NCBI GenBank assembly: GCA_964653045.1
Contig: CAZZBW010000006.1
Coordinates: 1-55,155, forward strand
DNA length: 55,155 nt
Source: DAOOPX01 sp964653045
GTDB taxonomy: Bacteria > Patescibacteriota > Microgenomatia > UBA1400 > PJMF01
Direction: 5' to 3'
The notes beneath the pieces are model-generated. The model had not been told where the DNA came from, did no database searches, and was given only the letters and a program-made list of their open reading frames with translations. The translations under genes and the position numbers were made by a program. Below, in pieces: positions 31,164-39,914 of this stretch (its first letter is position 1; each line of letters begins with the position of its first letter).

Positions 31164-31871
31164 TTAATAACCACTTACTTCGCACATACCACTGTCCAAA
31201 GCTTCTTGTAAAGGATTTTTTGAAATCTCCTGACCATCAGCCACCTCCTTTGTTTCAATATCAAAATCATCAGGACTTAGCTCCCCTGAAATTTCAACAC
31301 TTGCTGTTTCTGCTTGAGCAAAATCTTGAATATAATCAGCGATTGCTAACCTAGTAGGTTCATTATATTGACATTTCATCTGACCGCCATTTGGCATTTG
31401 TTCTAAGTAATAACAGCTATTCTCTACTATTCCAACAATTTCTCTAATCATTGGCTCTTGTGTCAGTGGATGATTAAATTGACATTTGTAGGGATTACAA
31501 GCAATCAATTGATCAGGAAATTGATCGCAATTGTCATCAACCATCACTTCTAATGCAATCTGAGTTTCATTTTCATCATTAGATTCTTCTGCTGTAAATA
31601 CTTCTTGAGTGGAAGAAATATTATCAACTACAACATTTTCTTCTTTATTAAAAAACAACTTTTGAATTGTTTGCCAATTATTAAACAGTAAATATGCTAA
31701 AGCAGTAAATATTATTAACAAAATTAATAATATAACTTTAGAGTAAGATTTCTTTATTGGTTTTTTGTTCTGCTCATCATCTACACTTGTGTCTACAATC
31801 ACTTGATATGAATCAGCTATATTTTTTATTAAATTGCTATCGTTATGAGGAATGTTTTGAAAATCGTTCAT
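31164..31871 (-). CDS. Single-pass membrane protein with Cys-containing outer domain
   Basis: 235 aa. A polar cytoplasmic head (1-45), one membrane segment (KVILLILLIIFTALAYLLF, about 46-64), then an acidic outside domain with six Cys (DDNCDQF, ACNPYKCQFNHPL, ENSCYYL, MKCQYNEP, GMCEVSGY). Markedly more Asn/Ile/Lys/Glu-rich (AT-rich) than its neighbours. It is the only gene between tRNA-Trp and its broken copy, so it may have arrived with an integration event. No family recognised. Confidence 0.55.
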   Translation of the reverse strand: MNDFQNIPHNDSNLIKNIADSYQVIVDTSVDDEQNKKPIKKSYSKVILLILLIIFTALAYLLFNNWQTIQKLFFNKEENVVVDNISSTQEVFTAEESNDENETQIALEVMVDDNCDQFPDQLIACNPYKCQFNHPLTQEPMIREIVGIVENSCYYLEQMPNGGQMKCQYNEPTRLAIADYIQDFAQAETASVEISGELSPDDFDIETKEVADGQEISKNPLQEALDSGMCEVSGY

Positions 31872-31957
31872 AATAATTAATTAAAGCACAAAAAGAACAA
31901 TATTGTCGATATATTTGATCTTTTCCATGGTGAAATTTTATTGATTATTAAAATTTG

Positions 31958-32029
31958 CAGGGCCGGAGGGTTTCGAACCCCCACGAGAGGTTTTGGAGAC
32001 CTCCATGCTACCATTGACATCACGGCCCT
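31958..32029 (-). tRNA. tRNA-Trp (anticodon CCA)
   Basis: 72 nt including the discriminator. Acceptor AGGGCCG/CGGCCCT, D-stem ATGT/GCAT, anticodon stem GAGGT/ACCTC with loop CTCCAAA (anticodon CCA), T-arm GGGGG-TTCGAAA-CCCTC. CCA is not encoded. UGG-only reading agrees with TGA as a stop codon here. Confidence 0.93.
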
Positions 32030-32066
32030 CTTGTCCATATTCTACCTTATTATTCTTAATTTAGGC

Positions 32067-32072
32067 TATAAT
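32067..32072 (+). promoter_or_regulatory. -10 box for leaderless glycosyltransferase-like gene
   Basis: TATAAT, 7 nt before ATG 32080. Confidence 0.5.
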
Positions 32073-32079
32073 TTATTTA

Positions 32080-33408
32080 ATGCCTTCACTTTTCGACCCT
32101 AATCTAATCAAAGCTTATGCGGCTGATAAGCAAGCTCTGGAAAATACTCAGATTCCAATCGTGACGGTGTTTGGCACATATCGTGAAGATGTCAAGGGTT
32201 GGCACGGCCTACCAGAGGATGAGTCACTAAGTGATATCGTTCTTTCCCGAGCACATTACTCAATGGCGTTTGGGACGGCCGTGCAAGCTTGGGGGGGTCG
32301 GATCAACAAGACAAAGGCTTGGCTAGTTGATCCGACCAATTATGTAAGCTCAAGACAGTGGAGCCAGGTCAGTTTTACTGAAACTGTCGGTAAAACAATC
32401 GCCCGCTTTCCCATGCTCAAGACCGCCAAAGATTTGATTGACCGCTTTGGCCGTAACAAGCTACCAATTCTTGATTCAATCACCCCACCCTTGCTTTTTC
32501 TCACTGAAAAAATTCATAAACCATTTCTATCTTTTCATATTGCCACTGGCAATATATTACTTGATCACGGTAAAAAAGTTTTGCAAGTGATCACTGACCC
32601 ACACGTCCGCTACGATTACCTCAAGCATGCCGGCAATCCGAACTTAAATTACTGCGTGTTTGATCAAGGGACCAAAGACGAGCTGCTGGAAAAAGCTAAA
32701 TTAGCTAGCTTAGAGATTAACCCGAACTCGATCTATGTCACTGGCCCTCCAGTTGACCCTCGGATTGTTGCTTGTCGAGATAAAAAACAACCCTGGCGCT
32801 CTGGACCGTTGAAGCTGTGTCTCGCTACTGGTGGCTTGGGCACCAACAAGCACGAGTTGCTGCAAATTATCGAGGACTTGGCGCCCATCTTGCGCCAGCA
32901 TGGCGTTGAGTATCAATTGCTGGTTTATGCTGGCACACATGCTGATATTTATCATGCAGTAGTAAATTTGGCGAAGACGGAACACATCTCAATAGCAAAT
33001 CTTGAGAATCAAAAAGCCGAGCTGCGGGTGATCTATCACCCGCAAATCGTCGATGCTAACGAGTTATTGATCAAGTATGGATTTAAATGGGCAGATGGGT
33101 TTATTACTAAGCCGTCGGGCGACATGGCCTACGACGCAGTGGCAGCTGGCTGCTTTTTGCTCACTCTCAAGGAGTGGGGTGAGTGGGAAGGAGTAATCAG
33201 ACAAAGATTTGAAGAGCTGGGCATTTCTCGGCGGGCAGTTGCCGAGCAACTGCCCGCCCAACTCATCTCCCTTACCTCCGCTCAGCACAATACCCCGAGT
33301 TTTGTCACCCGCGCCATGTCCCAGGCCCAACGTCTCCCCTCACTCTATCTGCACGGAGCGGAAAATATTCTCAAAGCTTATCGAAAAATTGTTACTTCAG
33401 CTTCTTAG
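32080..33408 (+). CDS. GT-B-fold glycosyltransferase-like protein
   Basis: 442 aa, soluble. The C-terminal half resembles the MurG/MGDG-synthase (GT28) donor domain: YVTGPPVDPRIVACRD, LCLATGGLGTNKHELLQIIEDLAPIL, and GFITKPSGDMAYDAVAAGCFLL, where a PxGxxxxEA-type motif binds the sugar nucleotide. In the N-terminal half, LQVITDPHVRYDYL fits the DxH-type acceptor region. The substrate is unknown; galU nearby makes UDP-glucose. Contains hairpins at 32296-32337, 33023-33044 and 33230-33258. Confidence 0.6.
   Translation: MPSLFDPNLIKAYAADKQALENTQIPIVTVFGTYREDVKGWHGLPEDESLSDIVLSRAHYSMAFGTAVQAWGGRINKTKAWLVDPTNYVSSRQWSQVSFTETVGKTIARFPMLKTAKDLIDRFGRNKLPILDSITPPLLFLTEKIHKPFLSFHIATGNILLDHGKKVLQVITDPHVRYDYLKHAGNPNLNYCVFDQGTKDELLEKAKLASLEINPNSIYVTGPPVDPRIVACRDKKQPWRSGPLKLCLATGGLGTNKHELLQIIEDLAPILRQHGVEYQLLVYAGTHADIYHAVVNLAKTEHISIANLENQKAELRVIYHPQIVDANELLIKYGFKWADGFITKPSGDMAYDAVAAGCFLLTLKEWGEWEGVIRQRFEELGISRRAVAEQLPAQLISLTSAQHNTPSFVTRAMSQAQRLPSLYLHGAENILKAYRKIVTSAS
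32296..32337. repeat. Intragenic perfect inverted repeat, 12-bp arms
   Basis: GGTCGGATCAAC (32296-32307), 18-nt loop, exact complement 32326-32337. Confidence 0.88.
33230..33258. repeat. Intragenic perfect inverted repeat, 12-bp arms
   Basis: GGCGGGCAGTTG (33230-33241), loop CCGAG, exact complement 33247-33258. Confidence 0.9.
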
Positions 33409-33592
33409 CTTGCTTGTGTTCGGTGTGCTTGCGACAAACCGAGCAGTATTTACTCAACGGAAAGGTATTTCCGCCCTGTTGTTTCTTCAACTGCTCATTA
33501 TTTTTGTTGTACTCGGTGATATAACCAAAAGCGTTACACACGCCGCACTTCAACCCTACAATTTGTCTTGGTCCTTTTTTCTTTTTCGGCAT
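33392..33592 (-). CDS. rpmG: Ribosomal protein bL33
   Basis: 66 aa. Zinc-type bL33: KKGPRQIVGLKCGVCNAFGYITEYNKNN and YCSVCRKHTEHKQAKK, with two CxxC pairs. Slightly longer than usual owing to the insertion NEQLKKQQGGNTFPL. Lies just downstream of the three tRNA genes on the same strand, as in the common tRNA-rpmG-secE order. Its 3' end overlaps the glycosyltransferase-like gene by 17 nt. Confidence 0.92.
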   Translation of the reverse strand: MPKKKKGPRQIVGLKCGVCNAFGYITEYNKNNEQLKKQQGGNTFPLSKYCSVCRKHTEHKQAKKLK

Positions 33593-33655
33593 ATTTCTCC
33601 TTTATTGCTTTTCGAAATCAGGCGGCTAGTATATCACAAACATTATGTAATTCTG

Positions 33656-33729
33656 AGCCACCTCGGGGGGTCGAACCCCGGACCTACGGTTTACAAAACC
33701 GTCGCTCTAACCAACTGAGCTAAGGTGGC
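33656..33729 (-). tRNA. tRNA-Thr (anticodon TGT)
   Basis: Acceptor GCCACCT/AGGTGGC, D-arm TAGCTCAGTTGGTTAGAGC, anticodon stem ACGGT/ACCGT with loop TTTGTAA (TGT), T-arm CCGGGGTTCGACCCCCCG. CCA not encoded. Confidence 0.94.
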
Positions 33730-33768
33730 ACTCAATGTAGTTCCGATTTTTATCAGAACGAAGTAAAG

Positions 33769-33851
33769 TGCCAGGGATAGGGTTCGAACCTATGTAGGCT
33801 AATGCCAGCAGTTTTACAGACTGCCCTCGTTGACCACTTGAGTACCCTGGC
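33769..33851 (-). tRNA. tRNA-Tyr (anticodon GTA)
   Basis: Class II tRNA with a long variable arm. Acceptor GCCAGGG/CCCTGGC, anticodon stem GCAGT/ACTGC with loop CTGTAAA (GTA), T-arm TAGGTTCGAACCTA. CCA not encoded. Confidence 0.93.
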
Positions 33852-33882
33852 TTTAATTTAATTGAACAACTCTTTGTCCCTG

Positions 33883-33954
33883 AGCCCAGAGAGGGAATCG
33901 AACCCTCGACCTCTTTCTTACCAAGAAAGCGTTCTACCACTGAACTATCTAGGC
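33883..33954 (-). tRNA. tRNA-Thr (anticodon GGT)
   Basis: Acceptor GCCTAGA/TCTGGGC (one G-U), anticodon stem CTTTC/GAAAG with loop TTGGTAA (GGT), T-arm GAGGGTTCGATTCCCTC. Second Thr tRNA of the cluster. CCA not encoded. Confidence 0.93.
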
Positions 33955-34321
33955 GCGTACTGTCTCACCACAACACGCCACCGCGCATTATATCAACCAA
34001 TTAAACCCAAGAGAAGAACCGTAACTCGGTTAATTTTTTTTATGAAACACGCTTTAATTAAAACAACACCTTCGCGCGTGAGAGACAATTGTTCCCGCTA
34101 GTTTGCAGGTGGGCAGGATGCCCGCCCCGCCACGGCGGGGCGGAGACAATCCATAGCCCTTTGATATTCTATCCAGGAAAATACCATGTCTCCCACGCGC
34201 GCTGTTAAGGTGCTGTTTGAACTTCTTTATACCAAATTGAGAAGAAAAAATCTAGTTAAACTAACAACTTCACAAAAAAAATCAAACTTGATCAACAGAC
34301 CGAGACAATGAGATTATTTAG
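33955..34321. other. Gene-free stretch upstream of tRNA cluster
   Basis: No credible ORF. It holds three direct copies of GAGACAAT (34082-34089, 34143-34150, 34302-34309), a strong GC hairpin (10-bp arms 34122-34131 and 34134-34143, loop AC) and related GCGCGTGAGAGACA / TGTCTCCCACGCGC segments that could pair over about 120 bp. It may hold the tRNA-operon promoter or a structured RNA. I see no signature of SRP RNA, tmRNA or RNase P. Confidence 0.4.
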
Positions 34322-35200
34322 CTAAAATTTTTGCTCTTTTAACCATTGCTTCAGATCTTCACCTAGCTTATCCTCTGCCAACATAAACTTCAGATGAGCC
34401 TTCATATAGCGCAAAGGATCACCAGTGGTTAGCCACTCACCCTCAACTTTCTTGACTCTCATCTGACCATCTTTGGCAACCTTATCATTGGCATCTTGAA
34501 GCCACAACTCGTCGTCTAAACCGATTGCTCCTGGTCTTAAGTGTTCAAATATTTTTGGTGTCAACACATAGCGACCATAGCTGGCAAGATTAGAAGGAGC
34601 TTGATCTCTCTTCGGTTTTTCAATCACTGTCTCAATCAAGTTTTTGGTACCCTCTTTCAGCTTGACAATCCCATAGCGATCAACTTCTTCCCAAGGCACT
34701 TCTTGGACAGCCAAAATCCCGTCACAGGGATCTGACTCAAAATCTTCGAGTATTTGCTTGACAGCGCTAATCTCAGATAATACCAAGTCATCACCCCAAA
34801 GTACTACAAACGCCTCTTCACTCTCGAGAGCGTCTTTTGCAGTCAAAATCGGGCGACCATTGCCATAAGGTAAACGCTCATCTTGAGGAAAGATAGAAAT
34901 TTTGGGTAAATCAAACACTTGTTTGACTTTCTCCCATCGATCCAATTTACCTTGACGATACATCAGCGCTCGAATATTCGAGGCTCTACCGAAAAAATAA
35001 TCTTCAAATTTACTCACCTCTCCGGGTGAAGCAACAATGATAATATCTTTTATCCCGGCTTCGGCACACTCTTCAACCAAGTATTGGATAATTGGTTTAT
35101 CGATAATTGGCAACATTTCTTTGGGAAATGTTTTGGTAATTGGTAAAAATCTTGACCCAAATCCAGCTGCAGTAATTAAAGCTTTAGTGATTTTCGGCAT
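34322..35200 (-). CDS. galU: UTP-glucose-1-phosphate uridylyltransferase
   Basis: About 292 aa from ATG 35200 (preceded by GAGG). Nucleotidyltransferase N-terminus KALITAAGFGSRFLPITKTFPKEMLPIIDKPIIQYLVEE (GxGxRxxPxT...PKxM), VVLWGDDLVL (metal-binding D), and VIEKPKR. Makes UDP-glucose for surface glycans. On the opposite strand from the surface cluster that follows. Confidence 0.94.
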   Translation of the reverse strand: MPKITKALITAAGFGSRFLPITKTFPKEMLPIIDKPIIQYLVEECAEAGIKDIIIVASPGEVSKFEDYFFGRASNIRALMYRQGKLDRWEKVKQVFDLPKISIFPQDERLPYGNGRPILTAKDALESEEAFVVLWGDDLVLSEISAVKQILEDFESDPCDGILAVQEVPWEEVDRYGIVKLKEGTKNLIETVIEKPKRDQAPSNLASYGRYVLTPKIFEHLRPGAIGLDDELWLQDANDKVAKDGQMRVKKVEGEWLTTGDPLRYMKAHLKFMLAEDKLGEDLKQWLKEQKF

Positions 35201-35333
35201 AATTAATCCTCGCAATTACTAATGACTTATTATTCTACTCTTCAAATTATATAATAATTTAAAGCAGCAGTTGACACTTGTCGTCAGCCCTTGTTTAATG
35301 AGATCTACTACATTTTTTGTGTGGTAAGTTTGT

Positions 35334-38042
35334 ATGTTCCAAAATAAGAAAAAACCATCTTTCCTCAACAAAATTAAGTCAATTTTACTTGGCTTCTCCA
35401 GAAATAATTATTATAAACCAACGTTCATTTCTTTTTTGCGGCGCGCCCCGCGCCGCACCATCTTTGGTACTGTTTTTTCCTTTATTATTCTTCTTGGAGG
35501 AATTGCCGCTCTTCAACTCAGCCAGCAAAATCAAGACGTTAGACAGCAAGCGCTCATCCTAAGCGTACCAACAAATGAGTATCAGGCTTTAGTGACCTTC
35601 TATAACTCGGCAGGTGGAGACAACTGGACAAATAATAGCGGCTGGCTGGGTAGCGATAATCCTTGCGATGGATCTTGGTACGGCATAACTTGTTCAAATG
35701 TCGACGGAGTTAATTACATTGATAGTCTAAATCTTAGCTATAATAATTTAACTGGATACATCACCCCTGAAATTGAAAAATTGACGCGCTTAAGTTATTT
35801 GAATCTTTCTATTAATCAGCTTACCGGCTCAATCCCCGCTGAAATTGGCAATTTAACTAATTTATTTGGTCTGTATCTACACTATAACCAACTCACTGGA
35901 TCCATCCCAACTCAAATTGGCAATTTGACTAATTTGTCTGGACTATTTTTAAACTCCAATCAACTTACTGGCTCAATCCCTGTCGAAATTGGAAACTTAG
36001 TTAAATTAGAAGGTTTACAACTTAGCGCCAATCAACTTGAAGGTAGCCTGCCGCAAGAAATGGGTAACCTAACTTTATTAAAATTTTTATATCTAGGTGA
36101 AAATCAATTTTCTGGAGAAATTCCAATTAGTTTTGCCAATCTTAATAATCTGCAATATTTTTATTGGGTGTATGGTAACGACCTGTGTTTGCCCCAATCA
36201 AGTCCAGAAATAATCAATTGGTACAACCAAATACCTAAAAAGGACACACTATCAGACTCAGATTACTGCCAGGAGAATACTGTACCTACGAATACCCCCA
36301 CCCCCACACCTCCATCAGGTTGCTCTGGCGATCTATATCTCAGAGGCAGAATTTGGAATGACGTTTATGAAGATTTTGAGAGAGATTATGCAGAGCCACT
36401 TTTATTATCCTACTCCGGGTTCGCAGATGTGAGCGTGTCTTATGACTGCGGAGTAGTCTCTGGTGGCACGACAAATGTTGATGGGGAAGACGATACAATG
36501 TGTGGTGTTTCAGCAGGAATAGGTCCCTTTTCAACTACCGCCCTACCAAAATGTCAAATTGAAACATGCACAATTACGGCAAAAATTAATACACCCGGTT
36601 GGTACTTTACAAGAGAAGGAGTAATTAGAAATTTCTCAAATATGTGTTTACTTGAGGGAAGAGATGCAAACTTATATACTGCTGAATGTCTAACTAGAGA
36701 TTTATCAAATAAATGCACAGAACTGAGGTACAACACTGATTCAGTCCCACTAGATATTCCTTTCCCATACTTACTACCTTCTAATGACATAAATATCAAC
36801 GTCTGGTTCGGTATAAATAATGCAGAAGTAGCTACACCCACGCCCACTGCAACAATCACACCCACAGCAACACCATCAACTCCCACTATCACCCCCACCC
36901 CCACGCCGACAATTACTGTAACTCCAACTCTCTCACCCTCCCCCACACCCACTCCAACAACAACAGTGACGCCACCCACGCCCACACCCACAATTCCGAC
37001 TGACGTTCCTCCGATATGCTTGCAAGATAGTTTTCATTTGTACCCCTCTTCGTTTGACTCACTTGAAGGAGCCGTTGAGGTATTAGTAGAAGGTAGTGCA
37101 CAAGATGACGTTAAGTTAGTAAAGGCTAACATAAGTTGTTTAAGTGAAGCTAACCCTTCTAGCCCATGGGAATTAATTACTACACATTGGCTCCAACCTT
37201 CTTTGAGCTCAGGTTTTCAGTCAGACGTATATTTACCTGATCCTTGCATAACTCATCTTAGATCAACGGGGTCGACTCAAATGCGAGTAGAGATTTTTGA
37301 TAGTTCAGGAAATATTTCTACGGGAGAAAACAACTGCTATGGGTATGTATACTATGATTCTTCCCCCACCGTCACTCCAACGCCAACAGCTACACCCACT
37401 GTTACACCCACCATCACACCCACGGCTACTCCTACACTAACTCCAATTCCCACTGTTACTTCTGGTCCTACTCCAGAATACAGCATCGTCTTTCCATACA
37501 AGCTTCAGGGCTTGAATCGAGCCGGAATCATGGTCACTACCAAGATATTTTTCATCCCTCTCAATCAAGATGGTACTCCAAACACCTTTGGGCAAGCAGT
37601 AGAGAAAGAGGCCATCTTTGCCAGTAACGAAAATGCTTGGCTCTTACCCACCACACCAATAGATTTAGCAGAATTAATCCAACTTAATCCAAACACGGAA
37701 ACTTTCCAAGTTAAAGTCAAGACCCCAGTATCTTTACGCAAAATCGTGGGACAATTTATCCTCTACCCAACAACATCTAATGTTGTGATAGATCCATCTT
37801 CAGATAACGGTCCTTGGATCAGTGAGACAGTAAAAATTGGCGACTTCGTTCAAGAAGGAACCGGCTTCAATCAAATAAATTTGCTCGACATCGGTGACAT
37901 TCTGGCTATTTTCCAAGATCTAAGCGTCCCAGTCACTGATTCAATCAGAAAGTATGACGTTAATTACGACAACCAATTCAACATCCTTGATATTGGTTTG
38001 GTATTGGTCAACTGGACAGAATTATCAATTATGGGAGATTAA
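35334..38042 (+). CDS. Surface protein: plant-type LRRs, PT linkers, dockerin-like end
   Basis: 902 aa. Basic head, one membrane/export segment (about 37-60), an LRR-cap region (EYQALVTFYNSAGGDNWTNNSGWLG...CDGSWYGITC), about six leucine-rich repeats of the plant class (LxxLxLxxNxLTGSIPxEIGNLTNL, about residues 130-290), two unknown beta domains separated by Thr/Pro linkers (TPTPTATITPTAT), and a C-terminal dockerin-like segment ending YDVNYDNQFNILDIGLVLVNW (D-N-D-D calcium ligands in the second repeat; the first repeat is degenerate). Likely displayed on the cell and docked to the cohesin-like protein two genes downstream. Confidence 0.75.
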   Translation: MFQNKKKPSFLNKIKSILLGFSRNNYYKPTFISFLRRAPRRTIFGTVFSFIILLGGIAALQLSQQNQDVRQQALILSVPTNEYQALVTFYNSAGGDNWTNNSGWLGSDNPCDGSWYGITCSNVDGVNYIDSLNLSYNNLTGYITPEIEKLTRLSYLNLSINQLTGSIPAEIGNLTNLFGLYLHYNQLTGSIPTQIGNLTNLSGLFLNSNQLTGSIPVEIGNLVKLEGLQLSANQLEGSLPQEMGNLTLLKFLYLGENQFSGEIPISFANLNNLQYFYWVYGNDLCLPQSSPEIINWYNQIPKKDTLSDSDYCQENTVPTNTPTPTPPSGCSGDLYLRGRIWNDVYEDFERDYAEPLLLSYSGFADVSVSYDCGVVSGGTTNVDGEDDTMCGVSAGIGPFSTTALPKCQIETCTITAKINTPGWYFTREGVIRNFSNMCLLEGRDANLYTAECLTRDLSNKCTELRYNTDSVPLDIPFPYLLPSNDININVWFGINNAEVATPTPTATITPTATPSTPTITPTPTPTITVTPTLSPSPTPTPTTTVTPPTPTPTIPTDVPPICLQDSFHLYPSSFDSLEGAVEVLVEGSAQDDVKLVKANISCLSEANPSSPWELITTHWLQPSLSSGFQSDVYLPDPCITHLRSTGSTQMRVEIFDSSGNISTGENNCYGYVYYDSSPTVTPTPTATPTVTPTITPTATPTLTPIPTVTSGPTPEYSIVFPYKLQGLNRAGIMVTTKIFFIPLNQDGTPNTFGQAVEKEAIFASNENAWLLPTTPIDLAELIQLNPNTETFQVKVKTPVSLRKIVGQFILYPTTSNVVIDPSSDNGPWISETVKIGDFVQEGTGFNQINLLDIGDILAIFQDLSVPVTDSIRKYDVNYDNQFNILDIGLVLVNWTELSIMGD

Positions 38043-38071
38043 TTAAAAATTTATATTAACTTAATGGCGTT

Positions 38072-38656
38072 ATGCAAAATAAACACCTGCTCAAGAGTAT
38101 TATTTTTTCACTAATTGTTGTTATCGGTCTTGGAATGATTGTTGCCATAAATTTACTACAAAATAAATTTATTAACCAACCTGTAAATCCAACTCCAATC
38201 GCAGACCTTCAGACTGCGATTCCAACTCAAACAAATCGCGATTCAATGTCGCTCATGATTGAAAAATTAACAACTCCTGACCAAACACAGATGGAAATAT
38301 TGCACACAACTACCGAGTCGAAAACTTTAATTGGCTTAAGCCTGAAAATTATGGTCGGCGAGTATCGACCAACAGATGCATCAATACCACCCTTTGTCTT
38401 GAATGAACAACTTCAACAGGCAGGAGTCGTGGACCAGATTAATAAATGGAGCTGTGAGGATCAGAAACCATGTTCAATCGATATTGCTCTAATCAACATT
38501 TCTCCAGGTGGATTTACCGTTGACCCAGGTCAAAGCTTGGGTCTGATCAAGATTGATAAAACTGATCAGCGTGAGCAGCTCAGCTTGGAACTTGTTCCTG
38601 ATCAAACCCAAGCTTTGACTCTGGGCGGAGAATCAGTCACAATCGAATTCAAATAA
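38072..38656 (+). CDS. Membrane-anchored protein with cohesin-like domain
   Basis: 194 aa. One N-terminal membrane segment (SIIFSLIVVIGLGMIVAINLL) and an outside beta-rich domain (TLIGLSLKIMVGEY ... CSIDIALINISPGGFTVDPGQSLGLIKIDK) whose strand pattern recalls cohesin/CBM modules, though weakly. One Cys pair (WSCEDQKPC). Lies between the dockerin-like and cohesin-like genes and 5 nt before the latter, so it is probably part of the same complex. Confidence 0.5.
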   Translation: MQNKHLLKSIIFSLIVVIGLGMIVAINLLQNKFINQPVNPTPIADLQTAIPTQTNRDSMSLMIEKLTTPDQTQMEILHTTTESKTLIGLSLKIMVGEYRPTDASIPPFVLNEQLQQAGVVDQINKWSCEDQKPCSIDIALINISPGGFTVDPGQSLGLIKIDKTDQREQLSLELVPDQTQALTLGGESVTIEFK

Positions 38657-38661
38657 ATCGA

Positions 38662-39912
38662 ATGCTGAAAACAATTGTTGAACCACCACCATCACCTCAA
38701 ACAAACTCTCAACCTGATAGTCAAAAATTACCGTACACCATGGTCAACACTCCTCCTAATGTTGTAAATCCACAACCAACTAGTTCTCCTTCAACTATTT
38801 CTCCTGCAGTAAAAAGCAGCTTGATACATAATAAATCATTCGTTTTTGGCACAGTCGGTATATTAATTTTAGCGGCAGGCATTGGGGCGGCTGTCTTTCT
38901 ATCTTCGCAATCCCAAGACAGCCGCAAGCAAGCCTCTGTCCCGGGAGGACCGGTCCAAATCTCAATCACACCCACTGAAAAAACTATTAATGTAGGAGAA
39001 ACTTCGACTTTTACGACCTTTATCAATACTCAAGGAAGAATGATTGCGGGAATTTCGGTGCGACTCAGCTATACTTTTTCTGGATCAGCACCACTCCTTA
39101 CCGCTTCCAACCCCACTCCGCTAATTCAACAAACTAACACCAGTTGGAACTGTATGATTGCCAAAACCACTGTAGCAGAGGGCAAAGTCAATATAGATTT
39201 GGGTTGTACTACATCTGACACTTCTGGATATAGTAATAGCACTAACACTCCACTATTTTCAGTTTCTTTGACTGCCGGTCAAACTTCTACTTCTAGCCCA
39301 GTCGTTCTCGCATTCGAACCGAACCTAACAATGGTTGTAGACAAACAAAGTGGAGAAGATATTGCAGCTACCCCCTCCAGTTCCGCCTCAGTAACAATTG
39401 TGAGTAATACGGCTACGGCCACTCCTACCCCATCACCCACAGCACCTGCAGCGGCCACAGCTACGCCCACTCCCACTGGACAAACCGCAGCCACAGCTAC
39501 TCCCACACCAACTCGATCAACAACAGCTGCTACAGCTACTCCCACACCAACTCGATCATCAATAACAGGTACCCCCACTCCCACTGGACAAACCACAGCC
39601 ACAGCTACCCCAACCAGAACACCGACTCCTACAAATACCTCTTCGACCACTACTTACAGCTGTAATCATACTTGTTCAGCTAATCGAGATTGTCAATCAA
39701 GTCTGGCCTGCTTGAATGGCTACTGTCGAGATCCACGTTGTCCAAGTGACACAACGTGCGGGTGTCAAAATAAAAATGTAGCGAGCGAATCGGGAACATC
39801 AACCCTTCCTGAATCTGGAGGTGCTCCCTACTCAATTTGGCTGAGCATCTTAGGTGGTCTGCTCATCTTCAGTAGCATCAACTTTGCCATTTTGCTAAAA
39901 AAGCAAGTTTAA
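38662..39912 (+). CDS. Cohesin-domain surface protein with sortase-type tail
   Basis: 416 aa. Pro-rich head, one membrane segment (FVFGTVGILILAAGIGAAVFL), a cohesin-like domain (about 94-250: VQISITPTEKTINVGETSTFTTFINTQGRMIAGISVRLSYTF ... GKVNIDLGCTT ... LFSVSLTAG), a Thr/Ala/Pro linker built of DNA tandem repeats, a Cys-rich repeat (CNHTCSANRDCQSSLACLNGYC), and a C-terminal signal LPESGG + hydrophobic stretch + KK, like LPxTG sorting signals. It is the natural partner for the dockerin-like gene product. Confidence 0.75.
   Translation: MLKTIVEPPPSPQTNSQPDSQKLPYTMVNTPPNVVNPQPTSSPSTISPAVKSSLIHNKSFVFGTVGILILAAGIGAAVFLSSQSQDSRKQASVPGGPVQISITPTEKTINVGETSTFTTFINTQGRMIAGISVRLSYTFSGSAPLLTASNPTPLIQQTNTSWNCMIAKTTVAEGKVNIDLGCTTSDTSGYSNSTNTPLFSVSLTAGQTSTSSPVVLAFEPNLTMVVDKQSGEDIAATPSSSASVTIVSNTATATPTPSPTAPAAATATPTPTGQTAATATPTPTRSTTAATATPTPTRSSITGTPTPTGQTTATATPTRTPTPTNTSSTTTYSCNHTCSANRDCQSSLACLNGYCRDPRCPSDTTCGCQNKNVASESGTSTLPESGGAPYSIWLSILGGLLIFSSINFAILLKKQV
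38887..38925. repeat. Intragenic perfect inverted repeat, 11-bp arms
   Basis: GCGGCTGTCTT (38887-38897), 17-nt loop, exact complement 38915-38925, at the end of the membrane segment of the cohesin-like protein. Confidence 0.85.
39410..39630 (+). repeat. Tandem repeats coding the Thr/Pro/Ala linker
   Basis: Interleaved direct repeats: ACTCCCACTGGACAAACC occurs twice, and ACAGCTACTCCCACACCAAC with CGATCA after it occurs twice, in one frame. They make TATPTPTxQTAA-type linker units and are likely to vary in number. Confidence 0.75.
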
Positions 39913-39914
39913 AT

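Noticed and set aside
33955..34321. SRP RNA, tmRNA or RNase P RNA
   Set aside because: None of their conserved core sequences (e.g. GGAAGGAAGCAGCC-like, GGTTCGATTCC at a 3' end, GAGGAAAGTCCG) is present.
35750..36150. CRISPR-like array
   Set aside because: The regularly spaced similar segments are leucine-rich repeat codons within one ORF, about 72 bp apart, with no invariant repeats.
38662..39912. A sortase gene to go with the LPESGG tail
   Set aside because: No protein in the window has the sortase TLxTC...R pattern; it must be elsewhere if it exists.
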